From NCBI GenBank assembly GCA_016190545.1, contig JACPQI010000016.1, positions 1-5,885 of the forward strand: a stretch of DNA of 5,885 nt, in the 5' to 3' direction. This document shows, one piece after another, positions 4,420 through 5,885 of the stretch. Source of the stretch: Chloroflexota bacterium. Lineage in GTDB: Bacteria; Chloroflexota; Dehalococcoidia; SHYB01; JACPQI01. Each line of letters starts with the position of its first letter. Position 1 is the first letter of the stretch. Both the position numbers and the translations under genes were made by a program. The notes under the pieces are model-generated. The model saw nothing but the letters and a program-made list of their open reading frames with translations, was not told the origin of the DNA and made no database searches.

Positions 4420-4798
4420 GGGCTTGGCCGCCGGGTTCCTGGGAGGGATGCTGGGGGTGGGCGGCGGCTTCATTATGGTACCGGGACTGGTGCTCTTGCT
4501 GGACGTAGAGCAACACACTGCCCAGGGCGTCTCTCTCGGGGCTATTCTCGCCATGAGTGTTTTGGGGTCCTTCGCCCATTTGCGGCAAGGAACGCTGGCC
4601 CCCCGGATTGTGGCATGGTCGGCGCCGACGGCCTTGGGCTTCGGCCTGCTGGGCGGATACCTGGCAGGCCTGGTCGATGCGCCGGTGCTGACGCGGATGT
4701 TCGGAGCGCTGCTGGTAGGAGTGGGCGCTCGAACGTTATGGAGTATGCGGCGGGCGCTGTGGCCGCGCCGCCACGGGGAGCAGCGCCAAGGAGGGTAG
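4394..4798 (+). CDS. Half-size TSUP (TauE/SafE) membrane protein, C-terminal repeat unit
   Basis: This 134-residue protein is the second TSUP repeat. Its first helix repeats the motif of the preceding gene as GFLGGMLGVGGGFIMVP (14-30). HTAQGVSLG (41-49) parallels HQASGTSLG in the first half, and HLRQGTLAP (62-70) parallels its GDWDW loop region. Hydrophobic segments follow to about residue 117, and the tail is basic (RRALWPRRHGEQRQ), probably cytoplasmic. The two halves are clearly related but divergent, as expected for the two internal repeats of one transporter rather than a recent tandem duplication. Joined through the TGA they would give about 263 residues, the usual full length. If both are made separately, a heteromeric transporter is the natural inference. 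The stop overlaps the glycosylase ribosome binding site AAGGAGG (4788-4794), suggesting cotranscription and coupling. Confidence 0.8.
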   Translation: MDAGYDIALGLAAGFLGGMLGVGGGFIMVPGLVLLLDVEQHTAQGVSLGAILAMSVLGSFAHLRQGTLAPRIVAWSAPTALGFGLLGGYLAGLVDAPVLTRMFGALLVGVGARTLWSMRRALWPRRHGEQRQGG

Positions 4799-4799
4799 G

Positions 4800-5420
4800 G
4801 TGACCAACGCCGCCTACGATGAGTTGTTCCGGCAGGCCAGCGCCTGCACCGCCTGCCAACTGTCCCGGACCCGGACGAAGGTGGTAGTGGGCGACGGCCC
4901 CGTCACGGCCACTGTAATGTTTATCGGCGAGGCGCCAGGCTACTACGAGGACCAGAGCGGCCTGCCCTTTGTGGGAGCGGCGGGGAAGTTCCTCGACCAG
5001 CTCCTAGCCATGGCCGGGCTGAAGCGGAGCGAGGTCTATATCTGCAACGTGCTGAAGTGCCGACCACCCGAAAACCGGGACCCGCTGCCTATTGAAATCC
5101 AGACCTGCCGCCCCTGGCTGGAAAAGCAGATCGCCATCATCAGGCCCCGCGTCATCGTGACCCTGGGACGGTACTCGCTGGCCCACTTCTTCCCCAAGGA
5201 CACCGTCGGCAAGCTGCGCGGCAAGTTGCAGCGGGCCAGCGGCGTGCCGGTCTACCCGGTCTATCATCCGGCGGCGGCGCTGCACAATGCGGGACTACGT
5301 TCCACCATCGAGCAGGACTTCAAGAACCTGGCCCGGGTGCTGCAAGAACTGGCCCAGGGGCCGTCGCCGCAGCCGTCCGCGCCTCCCCCACCACAACCCA
5401 AACAACTGGAGATGTTTTAA
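4800..5420 (+). CDS. Family 4 uracil-DNA glycosylase with 4Fe-4S cluster
   Basis: The enzyme removes uracil from DNA, starting base-excision repair of deaminated cytosine. At 206 residues it fits family 4 (UDGa). Motif 1 is GEAPG (43-47), followed by ED and GLPFVGAAGKFLD (54-66). Cluster ligands are Cys16-x2-Cys19 and Cys87-x15-Cys103, the family 4 spacing, inside LKCRPPENRDP. The second catalytic motif is HPAA (156-159). After about residue 186 a proline-rich tail leads to a C-terminal KQLEMF; QLEMF resembles the bacterial sliding-clamp-binding pentapeptide QLxLF. The GTG start at 4800 is supported by AAGGAGG (4788-4794) at 5-nt spacing and by the position of the first Cys pair. It starts one base after the TSUP stop and ends two bases before the RNase J ATG, so all are probably one transcript. 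Confidence 0.93.
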   Translation: MTNAAYDELFRQASACTACQLSRTRTKVVVGDGPVTATVMFIGEAPGYYEDQSGLPFVGAAGKFLDQLLAMAGLKRSEVYICNVLKCRPPENRDPLPIEIQTCRPWLEKQIAIIRPRVIVTLGRYSLAHFFPKDTVGKLRGKLQRASGVPVYPVYHPAAALHNAGLRSTIEQDFKNLARVLQELAQGPSPQPSAPPPPQPKQLEMF

Positions 5421-5422
5421 CT

Positions 5423-5885
5423 ATGAGCGAACCTCGATTGCGCGTTATCCCTCTCGGCGGTCTGGGCGAGATTGGCAAGAACATGATGGCCCTGGAATAC
5501 CAGAACGACATCATGGTCGTCGACGCCGGGGTCATGTTCCCGGAAGAGGACATGCTGGGCGTGGACCTGGTGCTGCCCGACTTCTCCTATCTGCTGGAGC
5601 GGAAGGACAAGGTGCGGGGCATCGCCATCACCCACGGCCACGAAGACCATACGGGGGCCGTCCCCTTCGTGCTGAAGCAGCTCAACGTGCCGGTGTACGC
5701 GCCGCCGCTGGCCCACGGCCTGATCCAACTGAAGCTGCGGGAGCACAAGCTCCAGCACCAGGCCAAGCTCCATAAGGTGGAGGCGGGCGCCCACATTCGG
5801 CTGGGCGCATTCAACGTGGAGTTCTTCCGGGTGTGCCACAGCATCCCCGACGCCATGGGTCTGGCCATTCAGACGCCCCTGGGCC
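5423..5885 (+). CDS. rnj: Ribonuclease J, N-terminal part (3' truncated by window end)
   Basis: RNase J is a cytoplasmic metallo-beta-lactamase/beta-CASP nuclease with 5'-3' exonuclease and endonuclease activity in mRNA decay and rRNA maturation. The frame is open to the end of the window; 154 residues of about 550 expected are visible. The N-terminus RVIPLGGLGEIGKNM (7-21) is characteristic of RNase J, with MVVDAGVMFPEEDMLGVDLVLPD at 31-53. The zinc motif HGHEDHTGA (71-79) supplies His71, His73, Asp75 and His76, and His139 in VCHSIPD is a further ligand. The first catalytic residues are intact. The ATG lies two bases after the glycosylase stop, with GGAG (5408-5411) inside that gene as ribosome binding site at somewhat long spacing. 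J1 versus J2 subtype cannot be decided from this fragment. Confidence 0.93.
   Translation, partial: MSEPRLRVIPLGGLGEIGKNMMALEYQNDIMVVDAGVMFPEEDMLGVDLVLPDFSYLLERKDKVRGIAITHGHEDHTGAVPFVLKQLNVPVYAPPLAHGLIQLKLREHKLQHQAKLHKVEAGAHIRLGAFNVEFFRVCHSIPDAMGLAIQTPLG

Noticed and set aside
3988..4803. A 271-codon open frame on the + strand in a different frame across both TSUP genes
   Set aside because: Its product is Arg/Gly/Pro-rich low-complexity sequence with no recognisable domain. The TSUP frame has clear membrane helices and repeated family motifs. Long shadow frames are expected at this GC content.
5287..5775. A + strand frame overlapping the glycosylase end and RNase J start
   Set aside because: It is rich in Arg, Gly and Pro and covers the conserved RNase J metal-binding region in another frame.

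Overview
The window is a GC-rich, tightly packed bacterial segment. Every recognisable gene is on the + strand. High GC, a stand-alone cobalamin-binding mutase subunit gene next to a fatty-acid cluster, and RNase J all fit Chloroflexota (Dehalococcoidia-like). That placement is an inference from gene content and protein flavour, not a demonstrated one. No mobile element, CRISPR array, tRNA, rRNA or phage gene is visible.

Layout. (1) Bases 2-370 hold the C-terminal part of a methylmalonyl-CoA mutase B12-binding subunit. (2) Bases 371-486 are a short intergenic region with a near-consensus sigma-70/sigma-A promoter, TTGACA-17-TATACT (425-453). (3) Bases 487-3807 are an apparent operon: yceD (DUF177), rpmF (L32), fabD, fabG, nusB, acpP. 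All have gaps of 58 bp or less. A strong intrinsic terminator (3883-3917) follows. (4) Bases 3808-4006 also hold an orphan Shine-Dalgarno and a candidate promoter for the next unit. (5) Bases 4007-4798 hold two half-size TSUP (TauE/SafE) membrane proteins. They lie in the same reading frame, separated by one TGA and three codons. (6) Bases 4800-5420 encode a family 4 iron-sulphur uracil-DNA glycosylase. (7) Base 5423 to the window end is the N-terminal part of RNase J. TSUP genes, glycosylase and RNase J are packed head to tail and are probably cotranscribed.

How the genes work together. The middle operon couples translation and transcription components (YceD, L32, NusB) to type II fatty-acid synthesis: FabD loads malonyl groups onto AcpP and FabG reduces 3-ketoacyl-AcpP. 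It resembles the classical yceD-rpmF-plsX-fabH-fabD-fabG-acpP cluster, but plsX, fabH and fabF are absent here and nusB sits between fabG and acpP. The last unit combines an anion-exporter-like membrane protein with DNA repair and RNA decay.

Most of the window is conserved housekeeping sequence, and I do not see a clear new system. The best leads are the TSUP gene split at its internal repeat boundary, a clamp-binding-like C-terminal motif on the glycosylase, the orphan Shine-Dalgarno after acpP, and palindromic or repeated sequences inside the two promoters.
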